Assembly (NCBI GenBank): GCA_963575745.1
Contig: CAUYUJ010021164.1
Span: 1 to 64,000, forward strand
Origin: Prorocentrum cordatum
Taxonomy: Eukaryota; Sar; Dinophyceae; Prorocentrales; Prorocentraceae
Reading direction: 5' to 3'
DNA: 64,000 nt
Below, in pieces: positions 1 through 10,106 of the stretch. The position numbers were made by a program, and so were the translations under genes. Under the pieces are notes generated by a model, which saw nothing but the letters and a program-made list of their open reading frames with translations, searched no databases and was not told the DNA's origin. Position 1 is the first letter of the stretch. Each line of letters starts with the position of its first letter.

Positions 1-540
1 CCCCTCACACGTTTCGTGACCCCACAGGGAGCTCCACCTCAGGTCGCAGTGGCGCAGTTTGCATGGCGCCGCCGCCCCATTTTTGCACACCCCTCACACG
101 TTTCGTGGCCCCACAGGGAGCTCTACCGAAGGTCCCAGTGCAGCAGTTCGCATGGCGCCGCTGTCCCATTTTGGAACATCCCTCACACGTTTCGTGACCC
201 CACAGGGAGCTCCACCAAAGGTCCCAGTGGCGCAGTTTGCATGGTGCCGCCGCCCCATTTTGGTACACCCCTCACACGTTTCGTGACCCCACAGGGAGCT
301 CCACCTCAGGTCGCAGTGGCGCAGTTTGCATGGCACCGCCGCCCCATTTTTGCACACCCCTCACACGTTTCGTGACCCCCCAGGGAGCCCCACCTAAGGT
401 CCCAGTGGCGCAGTTTGCATGGCGCCGCCGCCTCATTTTGGCACACCCCTCACACGTTTCGTGACCCCACAGGGAGCTCCACCTAAGGTCGCAGTGGCGC
501 AGCTCGCATGGCGGCGCCCCAGTGGTGTAGTTCGCATGGC
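1..540 (+). repeat. 89-bp satellite array A (about 6 units)
   Basis: Six head-to-tail units. The landmark CCCCTCACACGTTTCGTG recurs near 1, 90, 179, 268, 357 and 446, a period of 89 bp. Each unit also carries a CACAGGGAGCTCCACC-like block, a GTGGCGCAGTTTGCATGG block and a GCCGCCGCCCCATTTT block. The same family, in diverged forms, builds the arrays at 18130-19000, 19480-22795 and 37085-38365, all in the same orientation. The array starts before the window. Confidence 0.95.
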
Positions 541-619
541 CAGGAGGAGGAGGAGGAGGAGGAGGAGGAGGAGGAGGAGGAGGAGGAGGAGGAGGAGGAG
601 GAGGAGGAGGAGGAGGAGG
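541..619 (+). repeat. (GGA)n microsatellite
   Basis: A near-perfect GGA run of about 26 repeats closes satellite array A. Any ORF here is polyglutamate, polyarginine or polyproline and is not a gene. From 620 to 756 there is unique DNA without a recognisable gene. Confidence 0.95.
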
Positions 620-756
620 TGCAAACATACCCATCCCCGTGCCCGGCAGGAGCGTTCAGGGCGACAATGTGCAGTACACATTTCCAGCGATGAATTGTGT
701 AATCGGAGAGCGTTCAGACTTGGAGCGCATCGTGCGTCAATCTGACCCCAGATCGC

Positions 757-837
757 CCGACGACGCGACGACGACGACGACGGCGACGAGGGCGAGGAGG
801 AGGACGACGACGACGACGCCGACGACGACGACGGTGA

Positions 838-914
<77 letters not shown>
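757..914 (+). repeat. (GAC)n microsatellite
   Basis: A GAC/ACG trinucleotide run, impure in its first half and pure from about 838 to 914. Its polyaspartate and polyvaline readings are spurious. Confidence 0.95.
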
Positions 915-961
915 TTCTCCGCCCCCTCCGCTCAGAACGGGTCCCGGGACAGCTCCCAGGG

Positions 962-1198
962 GTCCAAGACGCACCAGTTGTCCGAGCTGCGCCCGGATAC
1001 GTGTTTCTCTCGCGCGCCACGCGCCACGATGACCTCCTGCTCACGCGGGCGCCGCGCATCGAGTTCTTCCTGGCAGGGTCGCCGGAGGGCTGGTGGAAGC
1101 AGTTGGAGCAGTTTGCCACGCGCACGAAGCGGTGCAGGAGGGAGGCGGCGGCCCTCGCCAGGGAGCTGAGCTTCACGGAGTTTAGACGCGAGGCTTGA
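962..1198 (+). CDS. Exon-like coding fragment, C-terminal, product unknown
   Basis: One reading frame of about 78 codons ends in TGA at 1196-1198 and has a balanced, protein-like composition, unlike its low-complexity surroundings. It includes stretches such as RIEFFLAGSPEGWWKQLEQF and ends ELSFTEFRREA. It has no ATG of its own and begins just after the GAC microsatellite, so if it is coding it would be the last exon of a gene whose earlier part lies in or beyond the repeats. I recognise no family. A decayed retroelement tail is the alternative. Exact 5' boundary is uncertain; a CAG at 975-977 could act as an acceptor. Confidence 0.4.
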   Translation, partial: VQDAPVVRAAPGYVFLSRATRHDDLLLTRAPRIEFFLAGSPEGWWKQLEQFATRTKRCRREAAALARELSFTEFRREA

Positions 1199-1253
1199 CC
1201 TGAGGAGCGGCCCCCCCGAGCCTTGCCGTCTCTCGACGGTCTGACTGTTTGGC

Positions 1254-1975
1254 CTCGCGCCGCGGGCGACCTGCGCGCGTCGCTGGGACCTCTCGGGGCG
1301 TCCAACGCGCGTCGCTGGAATTCCGCGCTGCGCTCTGCCCAGAGCCTCGCTCGCCCCCGTCGTCGGTCTGCCCAGCGGCCGCCGGTTTGCCCGCTATCAG
1401 CCAGCCAGCTAGCTCTCTCTGCTCCGCGCAGCGGACGACCCGCGCGCGTCGCTGGGACCCCTCCGGGGCGACCGACGCGCGTCGCGGGGGCTCCGCGCGG
1501 CGCCGCGCCCGCAGCCTTGGACATGGGCGCGCGCGGGCAAAGAGGGAGACAAATAACGGAAAGGAAACGGGCGCGATCCTCGTGAGGAGCGTGTCGACAT
1601 GGGCGTCGCGGCGTGCGGGCGCTGCTGTCGGGTTCCAGGGGGAGCTTCCTGCGGCGGCCGCGCTCAGTGTCAGGCGTGCGTGAACCATTCGCATATTTAT
1701 ATATATATATATATATATATATGTTTATGTATATTTATATACATATATATACACATGCGTACACCAGGCGTGGCCATGCTCGCATTCATGCAAATCTATT
1801 CATTCGCGCGCAGAGCCATTCACATTCAGAGTCGCTCGCGTTCATGCCCACCCGCGTTCATTCTCTCGTAATTCGACCTGTCGTTTTCGTTCGTGTTCTG
1901 TACCCCGCCACGCAATTTGGCGCGCCATTCGTGCGGTTCGTGGCCCCGTAAGGAACGCCACCGAAAAAGGTATCA
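1254..1975 (+). repeat. Dispersed repeat DR1, copy 1
   Basis: This block (starting CTCGCGCCGCGGGCGACC) matches 19002-19520 closely over its first 350 bp (GCGCGTCGCTGG, CTCGCTCGCCCCCGTCGTCG, ACATGGGCGTCG landmarks). It matches again over its last part, which ends in a TTCGTGGCCCC stub resembling the satellite unit. The middle differs: this copy holds an AT microsatellite at about 1695-1760 that the other lacks. No coding evidence. Confidence 0.85.
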
Positions 1976-3391
1976 CGGCTATCTTCCTTCAGATTTTCGT
2001 CCGGACTGTCCTCCAGATCTTCACCCAGATCTCCCCCCAAACGTTTCTCTTGATCTCTCCGCAGATCTTCACCCAGATCTCCTCCTCCCAGATCGCCACG
2101 CAACTCTTGAGGTCTTCTCCAAATCGTTATTCCGATCTTCAATTCCTTTTCCCCGCAAAATCCCCCCCGGATCTTCACCCAGATTTTCCTTCAAATCCCT
2201 TCCCAGGTCTTCACCCAGATTTTCCCTCATATCCTCGCCCAGATCCCCCCCCCGATCTGACCCCTGATCTTTCCCCAGCTCTCTTCCTCGATCTTCCCCC
2301 GGATCTTCCTCCAGATTTTCCTCCTGATTTCTCCCCTGACTTTTCCCTCATATTTTCCTCCAGATTTTTCTCCAGATCTTTCCCCAAATCATCGCCTAGA
2401 TGTCTTCGCCCAGATCTTCGCCCAGATCTTCCTCCAGATCTTCCCCCCAGATCTTCCCCCAGAGCTCCTTCCAGATCGCCGCGCAGATCTCCCACCAGAT
2501 CTTCCCCCAGATGTTCCCCCAGATCTCCCCCCAAATCTTCCCCCTGATCTTTCCCCAGATCTTCCCCCAGACCTTCCCCCCAAATCCCCCCGCCCGATCT
2601 TCCCCCAGATCTTTCCCTAAATATTTCCCCAGGTCATACCCCCGATCTTCTTCCAGATCATCCTCCAAATCTCCCCCCAGATGTTCCCCCAGATCTTCCT
2701 CCAGATCTTCCGCCCAATTTTCCCCCCGATCTTTCCCCAGTTCTTCTCCCAGATCTTCCCCCTGATCTCCCTTCAGATCTTCTTCCAGCTCTTCCCCCAG
2801 ATCTTCCCCCAGATCTTCCCCCAGATCATCCTCCAGATGTTCCTCCAGATCTTCGCCCGGGTCCTCCACCAGATATTACCCCAGATTTTAAGATCTTTCC
2901 CCAAGTCTTTCCCCGGATGTTTCCCAATGTTCTCGCCTGTTTCTGGGGCTTTGCCCTCTGTTGGCCTTGGCGTGAGGCCACTCCTTCAGCCTCCCCCCCT
3001 CTGTCAATTAATGCTGTGCGCGGCCCGCTTAGCTTCGACCGGAAGAGGTGCGCTCTCGACCCGCGGATAAAACAAATGTTTCCCAATCTCTTCTTTCAGC
3101 CAGATCTTCCTCCACATCGTCACCCAGATTTTTCCTCTGATCTTTCCCGTTGTTGTCCCGCAGAGCTTTTTCTATCTTCCCCTTACTATAATCACCCAGA
3201 TACTGATTGAGATCGCCCCCCAGATCTTCTTCCAGATCGTCCTCCAGATCTTCACCCAGATCTTTCCCCAGATGTTTCCCCATATCTTCTCCCTCAGATC
3301 TTTCTCCAGATCTTCCCGAGACCTTCCCGCAAATCTTGCTACAGATTTACGACGCACTTCACCGCCGAATCTCCCTTAACACATTCCCCAT
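1976..3391 (+). repeat. Degenerate 12-bp tandem repeat field (CAGATCTTCCCC)
   Basis: About 1.4 kb built from diverged 12-bp units close to CAGATCTTCCCC. The unit length is a multiple of three, so long serine/proline and glycine/aspartate readings exist on both strands, but they are by-products of the repeat. A more unique patch lies at about 2930-3090. The field is split by the copia-type element and resumes at 9757. Confidence 0.9.
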
Positions 3392-3397
3392 ATTTTC
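3392..3397 (+). other. 5' target site duplication (ATTTTC)
   Basis: ATTTTC here and at 9757-9762 directly flank the two LTRs of the copia-type element, as expected for a duplicated target site. Confidence 0.7.
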
Positions 3398-3610
3398 TGC
3401 AGTACAGAGCCCCCCCGAAATGTTTCGGATAGGCTTAGCACACGTTTGGAACGCTAGTTGTTTCGGGTCGGGCTTAAGGCTCGACTGATGTTTCAGCGTT
3501 TTGACGTTACCGCAGCCGTTCTGGCTCTAGCGGCCTGAGGTGAAAAGAGATCCTCTCGAGGCCCTGCGGGGCCCAGTATCGATCATGTGATACTAGCGCA
3601 ATTCCACGGA
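3398..3610 (+). repeat. 5' LTR of copia-type element
   Basis: Direct repeat of 9550-9756. Shared landmarks include GGCTTAGCAC, GGCTCGACTGATGTTTCAGC, CCTCGAGGCCCTGCGGGG and CAGTATCGAT, with scattered substitutions and small indels. The copy starts TGCAGT and is short (about 210 bp). Confidence 0.85.
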
Positions 3611-4788
3611 TGGTAGCGGAGCGTGCCCGGGGCAGGATCACCCTCCGTGTCCTGGTGATCCTCGGTCACGCTGCCGTGGCGGGAGCCGCGGCGATGGAGG
3701 CCTTCGCGGAGCGCGTGCGTTTCATGGAGGGCGAGGTGACACGGCACCGCGAGGTGCTCGCGGAGAACGAGAATCTGCGGCGGAGACTGGACGCCGCGGG
3801 GCAGCGTCTGGCGATGGGCGAGCAGCGCGCTGGAGGGCGCGACGGCGGCGCAGCCGCAGCAGCAGCACCAGGTCCGAGCAGCGGACAGGTCGTGGACACG
3901 GGACTGCTGAACAAACCGCGGACGTTCACGGGCTTGCATTCGGAGTGGAGGGTATGGTCGTTCGACTGCGAGGCCTACGTGTTCGCGGTCCACCCCCGAC
4001 TGGGGGACTTGCTCAACCGGGCGTCGAGAATGGCGGATGTGCTGACGGCGCAGACCGAACTGGACGCCAACACAGTTGTACTACATCCTGGTCTAGGTGA
4101 CGTCGGATGCGGCCAAGGTCGAGGTCAGGAAAGCCCCACGAGGAAACGGGCTCGCTGCGTGGTGGCACCTGCTTCGGGAGTTCGCGCCGAAGGAGGCGAA
4201 CAGGTTCCGGGCCATGCTCCGTCGGATCATCCGATACGAGTTTACGGACCCCGTGATGACGAGTTTGGTGGAGTTCGAGCAGCTCGTCAGGGAGTGCGCG
4301 GACCCGAGCGGCGAAGTGATTTCGGACAACATGACGCGGGATGTCCGGCATCATGGGCGAGAAGCTGGCGGACCACCTCAGCTTGAATGCTTCGCGCCTG
4401 GTCGCGTGCAACGACCTGGGGGCGGAGCTGGGGGCGATCTTCTCATCGCAGCGACGTTGGGCAGCAGCGGGCTCTGGAGGCGACGGCGTAGTCCCGATCG
4501 GGGTCGATGCAATCGGTAAAGGCAAGGGCAAAGACGGCGAGGGCGGCAAAGGGAAGAAAGGCGACTCCAAGGGGGAGAAGGGCGACTCCAAGGGCAAGGA
4601 CCGAGAGGCCCGCAGTTGCCACTGCCACGGCAAGGCTGGCCACCTCGCAGCCGACTGCCGCAGGAAAAAGGCGGGCGACAAGCAGGGCAGGAAGGTCGCA
4701 TCGCTGACGGACGCGGCCCAGGTGCAGCCTCCCGCCTCGACGGCAAGGGCGGTGCCGAAAGGGGGGCGGCACTGGCTCGCAGAGCAGC
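3610..4788 (+). pseudogene. gag-like capsid/nucleocapsid region of copia-type element
   Basis: Capsid precursor of the retrotransposon, which would package element RNA. The opening frame (ATG 3610) holds a coiled-coil-like segment (from about 3694) and a dinoflagellate gag motif near 3910-3970 (PRTFTG..SEWRVWSFDCEAY). It breaks near 4075; the continuing frame has an in-frame TAG near 4094 and then runs through NGLAAWWHLLREFAPKEANRF. A second shift near 4330 returns to a third frame with MGEKLADHLSLNASRL and a lysine/glycine-rich tail. The nucleocapsid knuckle at about 4617-4659 is C-x2-H-x4-H-x4-C: histidine stands where the second cysteine is expected. The gene is broken, so no intact product is likely. 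Confidence 0.8.
3611..3622 (+). other. Primer binding site, initiator-Met tRNA type
   Basis: TGGTAGCGGAGC begins directly after the 5' LTR. It differs little from the TGGTAYCAGAGC box that many copia-type elements use to prime minus-strand DNA from initiator methionine tRNA. The identical 12-mer occurs at 52915-52926 in the second LTR element. Confidence 0.8.
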
Positions 4789-5712
4789 TTGGCCCCCGCG
4801 ATCGACGTGTCTCACGGGGCAGCAGTCCTAGCCCAGATGCAGTTGCAACGGCAGCGGGGTCCACCTTCGACGAGCGCTGCCGCTCGCATCGCGAACATCC
4901 AGGTGGCAGGCGACGCCGACATCCCGACGCCCGAGGAGTACGACTGGCAGGTCGGCATGATGTACGCCGCGACGCAGTGCGATGCGCTGCCAGTGACGGT
5001 CGGCGACTCGGTGGACTTCGACTGGGCGCTCTTTGATGCAGGATCAGGGCTCGCCACCTGCCCGCAGGAGTGCGCGAACGTGACCGAGATGCGCCCCCCC
5101 GAGAAGCTGCCGCTTTGCGAGTCGGCGACTGGTGGCGAGGTCAAGTCCACGGGCGCGAGGATCGTGGCAGCCGAGGGCGACGGAGTACCTCTCCAGATCG
5201 AGTTCCAGGTCGCGAGCGTGAAGCGCGCCATTGTGAGAGCCGGCGCCTTCGCTGAGGGAGGTCATGTCCCGATTTTCGGCAAGGGCCCCTACGTCCTGCT
5301 TGCGGACGGCCGCAAGGTCAAACTGTGCAGGGGCGGGGGGGCGTTCGGGCTCAGGATCAGGAGGCCCGTCGAGAACGTCGCCGAGCCGCCCCTCGCCAAC
5401 CCCGCGCAGCCGAACGCTGAGGCCCGAGCTGTTCCGCACGAAGCACTTGCTGACGAGGGAGATGCAGAGCCTGGGGCGGACGCCGATCCACCGGCACCGC
5501 CGCCTCCACCGGCGCCGCCAGCTGCCGGGGATGGCCGGGGTCAACCAGGCCAGCAAGGGGATCGACGTGAGGGCGTGCGACGACAGCGAGAAGACGGAGC
5601 GCTGCTGCGGGTTTCTGGTGAAGCCGCGGCGGCTGAGGCGAGAGGGGCCCCAGTGATGCCGGGTCGAGCGGTTCGAGACCAGCATCGTCTCACGCACTGG
5701 CCCTTCCGCGCG
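4789..5712 (+). pseudogene. Retropepsin-like protease region of copia-type element
   Basis: Aspartic protease that would cleave the element's polyprotein. A frame of about 308 codons shows a candidate active-site loop near 5029-5046, FDAGSG, where DTG or DSG is usual, so Thr/Ser is replaced by Ala and activity is doubtful. The region then runs into a proline-rich linker (5480-5530). Just before the TGA at 5713-5715 it reads HRLTHWPFRA, the start of the H-x-H..C-x2-C zinc motif that precedes integrase in this group. Reading resumes in the same frame after the stop, so the stop is a point mutation within one former polyprotein. Confidence 0.7.
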
Positions 5713-6560
5713 TGATGTTTGTTCTGCGTCGCGGGCCGTGGTCAGGAGGGCCCCCGCGCGCGCGCGGCGGGCCCCGGCCGCCTGGTCCCGCCGGTCTGCG
5801 TCGACTACTTGTTCCTGGGAGACGTCGAAGGCGACCCCCTCGCGGTACTGAACGTCCTCGAGTGCCAGTCGGGCGCGATCGAGTGCGCGCGGATGGCCGT
5901 GGAAGGGGCCTGCGGACTATGCCGTAGCAGTGACGACGGCGGCGATGCGCATGTGGGGCCTCGACCGTGTTCCTCTTGGAACTGATGGGGAACCCGCTGT
6001 CCAAGCCTTGGTCCGAGCCGCGCAGCTGGCTCGAGAGGAAGAGACAGTGCCTCGCAGCGGACCCAGGCGAGATCCCAAGAGCAAGGGGGCGATCGAGGAC
6101 GCCAACAAGATGGTCGAAGGCATGTTCCGCACGCGGACGGCATCGATCGAGTCGAGGTACATCACCGAGCTCACCTTGAACCGCTGGATCATGGGCTGGA
6201 TGATTCGGCGCGCAGGATGGCCCTGTCAAAGTACCCAGTGAAGGAGGATGGCCTCGCGCCGTGCCGGCACCTGAAGGGCCGCGCGCGCGCCGATCTGCGA
6301 GTTCGGTGAGACGGTGGTGTATAAGATCCAGGACGTGGCCCGCCACAAGGCGGAGATCCGCTTGGGCAAAGCCGTCTGGGTCGGGAAGGGCAACCGCGCG
6401 GACGAGCACTTCCTGGCGACTGCTGCTGGTCGGAAGACGGCGAGGACGATCGACGGGCGAGTTGAGGGCCAGCGATTTTCCAGGAGCCTGTTCAACAGGA
6501 TCGAGTGCACGCCGTGGGGCACTCGCGCAGGACCTGAGGCAGAGCCGCCCCCCCCCCCCG
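5670..6560 (+). pseudogene. Integrase region (DDE) of copia-type element, frameshifted
   Basis: Integrase joins element cDNA to the genome. The first catalytic Asp is in VDYLFLGD near 5803 (frame continuing from the protease); the second is in LGTDGEPAVQ near 5967; the Glu follows in SKGAIEDANKM near 6090. The last two are in a different frame, so a frameshift lies between about 5930 and 5960. The downstream stretch 6305-6540 (VVYKIQDVARHKAEIRLGKA, WVGKGNRADEHF) looks like the C-terminal integrase domain, again after a frame change. All three acidic residues survive, but the frame breaks make the copy inactive. Confidence 0.8.
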
Positions 6561-7032
6561 CGCCGCCGCTGCGTCGCGAGGGCCGTCGTCGATCGAGTTG
6601 GGCCTGCACCTGGTTGCGACGGCAGCTACGGGTTTGGTCGTCCACGCCCCGAGCCCCGCAGAGATCGGATCGAGAGCCTGCTGAAGGCCGAGGAGGAGAA
6701 AGACGGGCAGGGGGCGGCAGTTCGAGCAGCCGCCTCCGCAGCAGCTGCAGCACCCCCGGGAGGGGGAGATCAGCTTGCTCAGCCTGCGCCCGCCCGCGAG
6801 CAACCTGCGCCAGCATCATCGGCTCCAGCGCCACCTGTTGTTTTGCGTGGTCCAGAGGCAGATCGAGGCGGGCGACCTCGCAGGCGTCGGCTTGAGGCAG
6901 ATGCCCCCTCGGATCCGATGCAGGAGGAACTTCCAGCGCAGGAGCAGCAGGGCGGAATGGAGCTCGGGGCGGTCGAGATGGACTGGAACGGGGCCGTGGC
7001 GACAGTGAAGCCGAGGGGGGAGCAGATCGAAG
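6561..7032 (+). other. Degenerate proline/alanine-rich linker between integrase and reverse transcriptase
   Basis: GC-rich sequence whose frames give Pro, Ala, Arg and Gln rich translations with no recognised domain. Dinoflagellate copia-type polyproteins commonly have such a low-complexity linker here. It lies between two domains of the same element, so it is former coding sequence and not intergenic DNA. Confidence 0.6.
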
Positions 7033-8140
7033 GTGATCGCGGGCCTGTTTGTCAACGTGGCGACCGCAGTGCTGGCGCTGACGTGCGACGCCATTCCCTG
7101 CGACAGCGAAATGGGCAGCAGCATGCGCGGCCTTTGCGACAGGGAGTCGACCTACCAGAACGTGTTCGGGGCCAGGTCAGGCTGGAGGCCGGGCCCTTCC
7201 TTGGTGAAGCAGGGCAGGGAGAAGGGGCGCCGGCAGATGGAGGAGTTCCAGGTCCTCGACCGCGTGCCTGAGAACTTCGCGAAGGGCAAGCGCGTCCGCG
7301 GGAAGTGGGTCGACGATCAGCGCTGCGACGACGACGGCAGGGAGTCGGTCAGGTCGCGCTTCGTGGCCATGCAGTTCGCCTGGGACGCACGGGGCGACGC
7401 TTTCGCAGGCGCGCCGCCGCTGGCCGCGTTCAGGCTGGTGGCCTCCGTCGCGTCGAGCCTCTACTCCACGGGGGCCGGTCACGACGGCATGCTCGCTCTC
7501 TACGACGTGTCGGTGGCGTTCTTCCACGCGTATATCGACGAGGACATCTACGTGGTGCCGCCCAAGGGAGAGGGGCCCGAAGGCGTCGTGTACCAGCTGA
7601 AGAGGGCACTCTACGGCACCAGGAGGGCGTCGTTCTTGTTTCAGAACCTGATCGTTGAGGTCATGGAGAAAGGGGGCTTCGCCCGCATCAAGGCGACGGT
7701 TCATGTCTACTACCACAAGGAGCGCCTGCTGATGGTGACTGTTCATGGTGACGACTTCCTGGCTGGAGGAAGGAGAGACGCGCTCGACTGGCTGGACGAG
7801 CTGGTGAGAGGTCACTTCGAGGTCAAGGGGATGCCCAGGGTGGGGGGGCCCGAGGCAAGGGGGAGTTGAGCCAGGCAGCTTCCTCAAGCGCGCGGTGACG
7901 TGGTGCCCCGAAGGTTTCGGCATCATGCGCGATCGCAAGCATGTGGAGATCCTGGTCAGCACCGTGCTCAGCAGGAAGATCGGCCAGAGCAACGCCACCA
8001 AGCGCACGATCACCCCGTCCCCCAAGACAATCGGGAAGGACTGCAGAGAGTCATCCGACGAGCTCAGCACGGAGTACGCGACCACCTACCGCGGCATGGC
8101 GCCTACCGCATTCTACGTCGCACGCGGCCGCTTCGACATC
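7033..8140 (+). pseudogene. Reverse transcriptase of copia-type element
   Basis: RNA-dependent DNA polymerase that would copy element RNA. A 278-codon frame (7033-7869) shows the copia hallmarks: VRSRFVAMQF near 7350, the first catalytic Asp in ALYDVSVAFFHAYIDEDIYV near 7500-7550, the VYQLKRALYGTRRAS block near 7590-7630, and the catalytic pair in VHGDDFLAGG near 7744. A TGA ends it at 7867-7869. The connection domain continues in another frame (TWCPEGFGIMRDRKHVEIL, then ATTYRGMAPTAFYVARGRFD) to about 8140. At least two lesions separate it from RNase H. Confidence 0.9.
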
Positions 8141-8979
8141 ACCAGGCCATCGGCTACCTTATGCGGGGCATGGTGGCACCGACTTGGCACCATTGGCTAC
8201 TGCTTCAACGCTTGGCCAGCTACCTGGAGCAGCACCCGCAGTGCGAGCCTTTCTTCGAATTCCGGAGGATGCCGAAGGTTATCGTGGCGGAGGTCGACAG
8301 CGACTGGGCATCAGAGCTTGGTCGGAGGTCCGTGGACGGTGGCTTCCTGTTCATCGGTTCGCACCTGATCGACGGCTGGAGGGGCCGGCAGGGCAACCGC
8401 GCCCTGGGCAGGGCCGAGGCGGAGTTCATGGGCATCGTGAACGGATCTGGAAGGGGCATCTGGCTCCGCAGCGTGATGTTGGAGATGGGCTTCGAGGTGA
8501 CGCTGCAGGTCAGCGCGGGCAGCTCTGGGGCCAAGGGCATCGCATCGCGTCTCGGATGCGGCAGGGTGCGCCACCTGGAGACGGAGTGCATCTGGGTGCA
8601 GGAGAAGGTCAGGGGTCGGACCATCACGATGGCGAAGATCCACGCGGATGTCAACAGGGCCGACATGCAGACAAAGCCGCTGGAGGGGCCGAGATTCCTG
8701 AAGCTGCGGGCGTTCCTTTTACTTCGGACACCGTCCTCAGGGCGCACGCAGGTGTTCGGAGTCATGCTGGCGGCCACCGTGCTCGGTGGAGTTCAGGGCT
8801 CGGCAGTCATTCCATACAACCAGGCGGTGATGGTGGTGGCCAGTTCGACCGTGGTGGAGCGGATCTGGACGACGATGCTCGCAGTGATATTCGGCTCGAC
8901 GTTGGCGATCGCATTCCTGGCGACGTGGTCGTGTACCGCATATGCACGGCGCCGTTCCGGTTCCTGCAGGGCTTGTTGA
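8141..8979 (+). pseudogene. RNase H and C-terminal membrane-like segments of copia-type element
   Basis: RNase H degrades the RNA of the RNA-DNA hybrid. The frame resumes at about 8140 with IGYLMRGMVAPTWHHWLLLQ. RNase H landmarks are AEVDSDWAS (first Asp, about 8290), ALGRAEAEFMGI (Glu, about 8410) and the closing IHADVNRADMQTKPLEG near 8640-8680, equivalent to the AD-x-x-TK box of copia elements. After RNase H two or three hydrophobic stretches follow (about 8755-8935), an unusual tail of unknown role. The frame ends in TGA at 8977-8979 inside an 80-bp duplication. Confidence 0.8.
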
Positions 8980-9085
8980 AACTCGTGACGTCCGACGGGC
9001 GACGTGGGTCGTGTACCGCATATGCAAGGCGCCGTTGCGGTTCTTGCAGGGCTTGTGGGAACTCGTGAAGTCCGACGAGGACGAG
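8929..9085 (+). repeat. 80-bp tandem duplication in element tail
   Basis: GTCGTGTACCGCATATGCA begins both halves (about 8928 and 9008). The halves differ at a few bases. The duplication disturbs the reading frame at the element's C terminus. Confidence 0.85.
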
Positions 9086-9289
9086 AAAGGACTGGTGGCG
9101 CGCCCACCAGCTGAGGAGGAGTATGAGCAGCCAACCGACAGCCGACGCGCGCAGACGGTGCCCGTGCCACACTGCTGGACGTGGATCGCAGTGGGCCTCA
9201 GAGCGGAGTGTGAGCGCCTGGGGATCTACCACGGTCAGCTCAAGGCGCAGATGATCGTGGACCTGCTCATCGGGGCAGGGCGCAAGTGA
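9009..9289 (+). pseudogene. C-terminal tail of copia-type polyprotein, possible SAP-like motif
   Basis: The frame ends in TGA at 9287-9289. Its last 30 codons, GLRAECERLGIYHGQLKAQM then IVDLLIG, resemble a SAP helix-extension-helix DNA-binding motif (Leu-Arg..Gly-Leu/Ile..Gly..Lys..Leu). It follows hydrophobic segments. It may have tethered the polyprotein to chromatin, but the match is by eye and short, so treat it as a suggestion. Confidence 0.4.
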
Positions 9290-9540
9290 ATGTTTCATCT
9301 GGTGCGGCGGCACCGCCTTTTCACGTTTGCGACGCAGCTGCAAGAGCTGGCATCGCCTGTTTGCTTTTCCCTCTCGTACGAGCTCGAGGGCGCGAGAGGA
9401 TGAGGCCCGGCGTCGCGGCGCTGGCCCTCGGAGGAGAAACGAGATAGGCTCGCGGACGAAGGTGCCAGATCTTGTTTGCGCTAGGATGACCCAGGGCGGT
9501 TTCTGCTCAGATGATGCGCCCTAGGCTAAGCCCAGGGCCC

Positions 9541-9549
9541 AAGGAAGAG
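9541..9549 (+). other. Polypurine tract
   Basis: AAGGAAGAG lies directly upstream of the 3' LTR, the position where plus-strand DNA synthesis would be primed. Confidence 0.65.
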
Positions 9550-9756
9550 CGCAGTGCAGAAGCACTCCCCCCGCAAGGTTCCGGATGGGCTTAGCACGCG
9601 TTTGGAGCGATAGTTGGTTCGGATCGGGTTTGAGGCTCGACTGATGTTTCAGCGTTTGACATTGCCGCGACCGTTCTGGTTCTAGCGCCCTGAGGTGAAC
9701 AGAGATCCCCTCGAGGCCCTGCGGGGCACAGTATCGATACAAGCGCGATTCCGCGA
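9550..9756 (+). repeat. 3' LTR of copia-type element
   Basis: Direct repeat of the 5' LTR at 3398-3610. It ends CGATTCCGCGA and is followed by the second target-site copy ATTTTC (9757-9762). Confidence 0.85.
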
Positions 9757-10106
9757 ATTTTCGCCCAGATATTCCATTGGATCTTCCCTCGGATGCCCTT
9801 CCCGATCGTCCTCCGGACCCCCCGCCAAATCTTATATCAGAGATGTTCCTTCAGATCTCCCCCAGATCTTCCGCCAACTATTCCCCCAGTTTTATCGCTT
9901 TGCAGCCGCGCCAAATCTTCCATTTGACATTCCCCAGATTTTCCGACTGATCTTCCGACTGATCTCCCCCCAGATCTTCCCCGGCGTCCCTTGTTCTGTT
10001 TGATGCCTTGTCGCGGGTCTGGTTCTAGTTTTTAAAACTCCTATTTTTGTTATGTGCGTCGCTTCGGGGCTGCGATATCTACGCGACAACCTCGATGTTT
10101 TCATTC
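9757..10106 (+). repeat. 12-bp repeat field, downstream half
   Basis: The CAGATCTTCCCC-type repeats of 1976-3391 resume here up to about 9990, showing that the copia-type element split one field. 9990-10106 is unique DNA with no gene seen. Confidence 0.8.

Larger units (their letters stand above)
3398..9756 (+). mobile_element. Ty1/copia-type LTR retrotransposon, decayed, full length
   Basis: The order is 5' LTR, primer binding site, gag with zinc knuckle, protease, integrase, reverse transcriptase, RNase H, polypurine tract, 3' LTR. Integrase before reverse transcriptase is the copia order. A 6-bp duplication flanks the element, so one insertion into the 12-bp repeat field explains the locus. 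The coding region carries several frameshifts and in-frame stops, and the LTRs have diverged by roughly 15 percent by eye, so the copy is old and not autonomous. The domain style matches elements abundant in dinoflagellate genomes. Confidence 0.9.

Noticed and set aside
433-1524. 363-codon minus-strand reading frame
   Set aside because: It runs through GGA and GAC microsatellites and is Arg/Ser-rich; no protein-like part was found.
1976-3391. Long Ser/Pro/Arg and Gly/Asp/Leu reading frames on both strands
   Set aside because: They are translations of a 12-bp repeat and have no complexity beyond it.
3398-9756. Possibility of an endogenous virus with an envelope gene
   Set aside because: After RNase H there are hydrophobic segments but no envelope-like protein; the domain order is that of an ordinary copia-type element.
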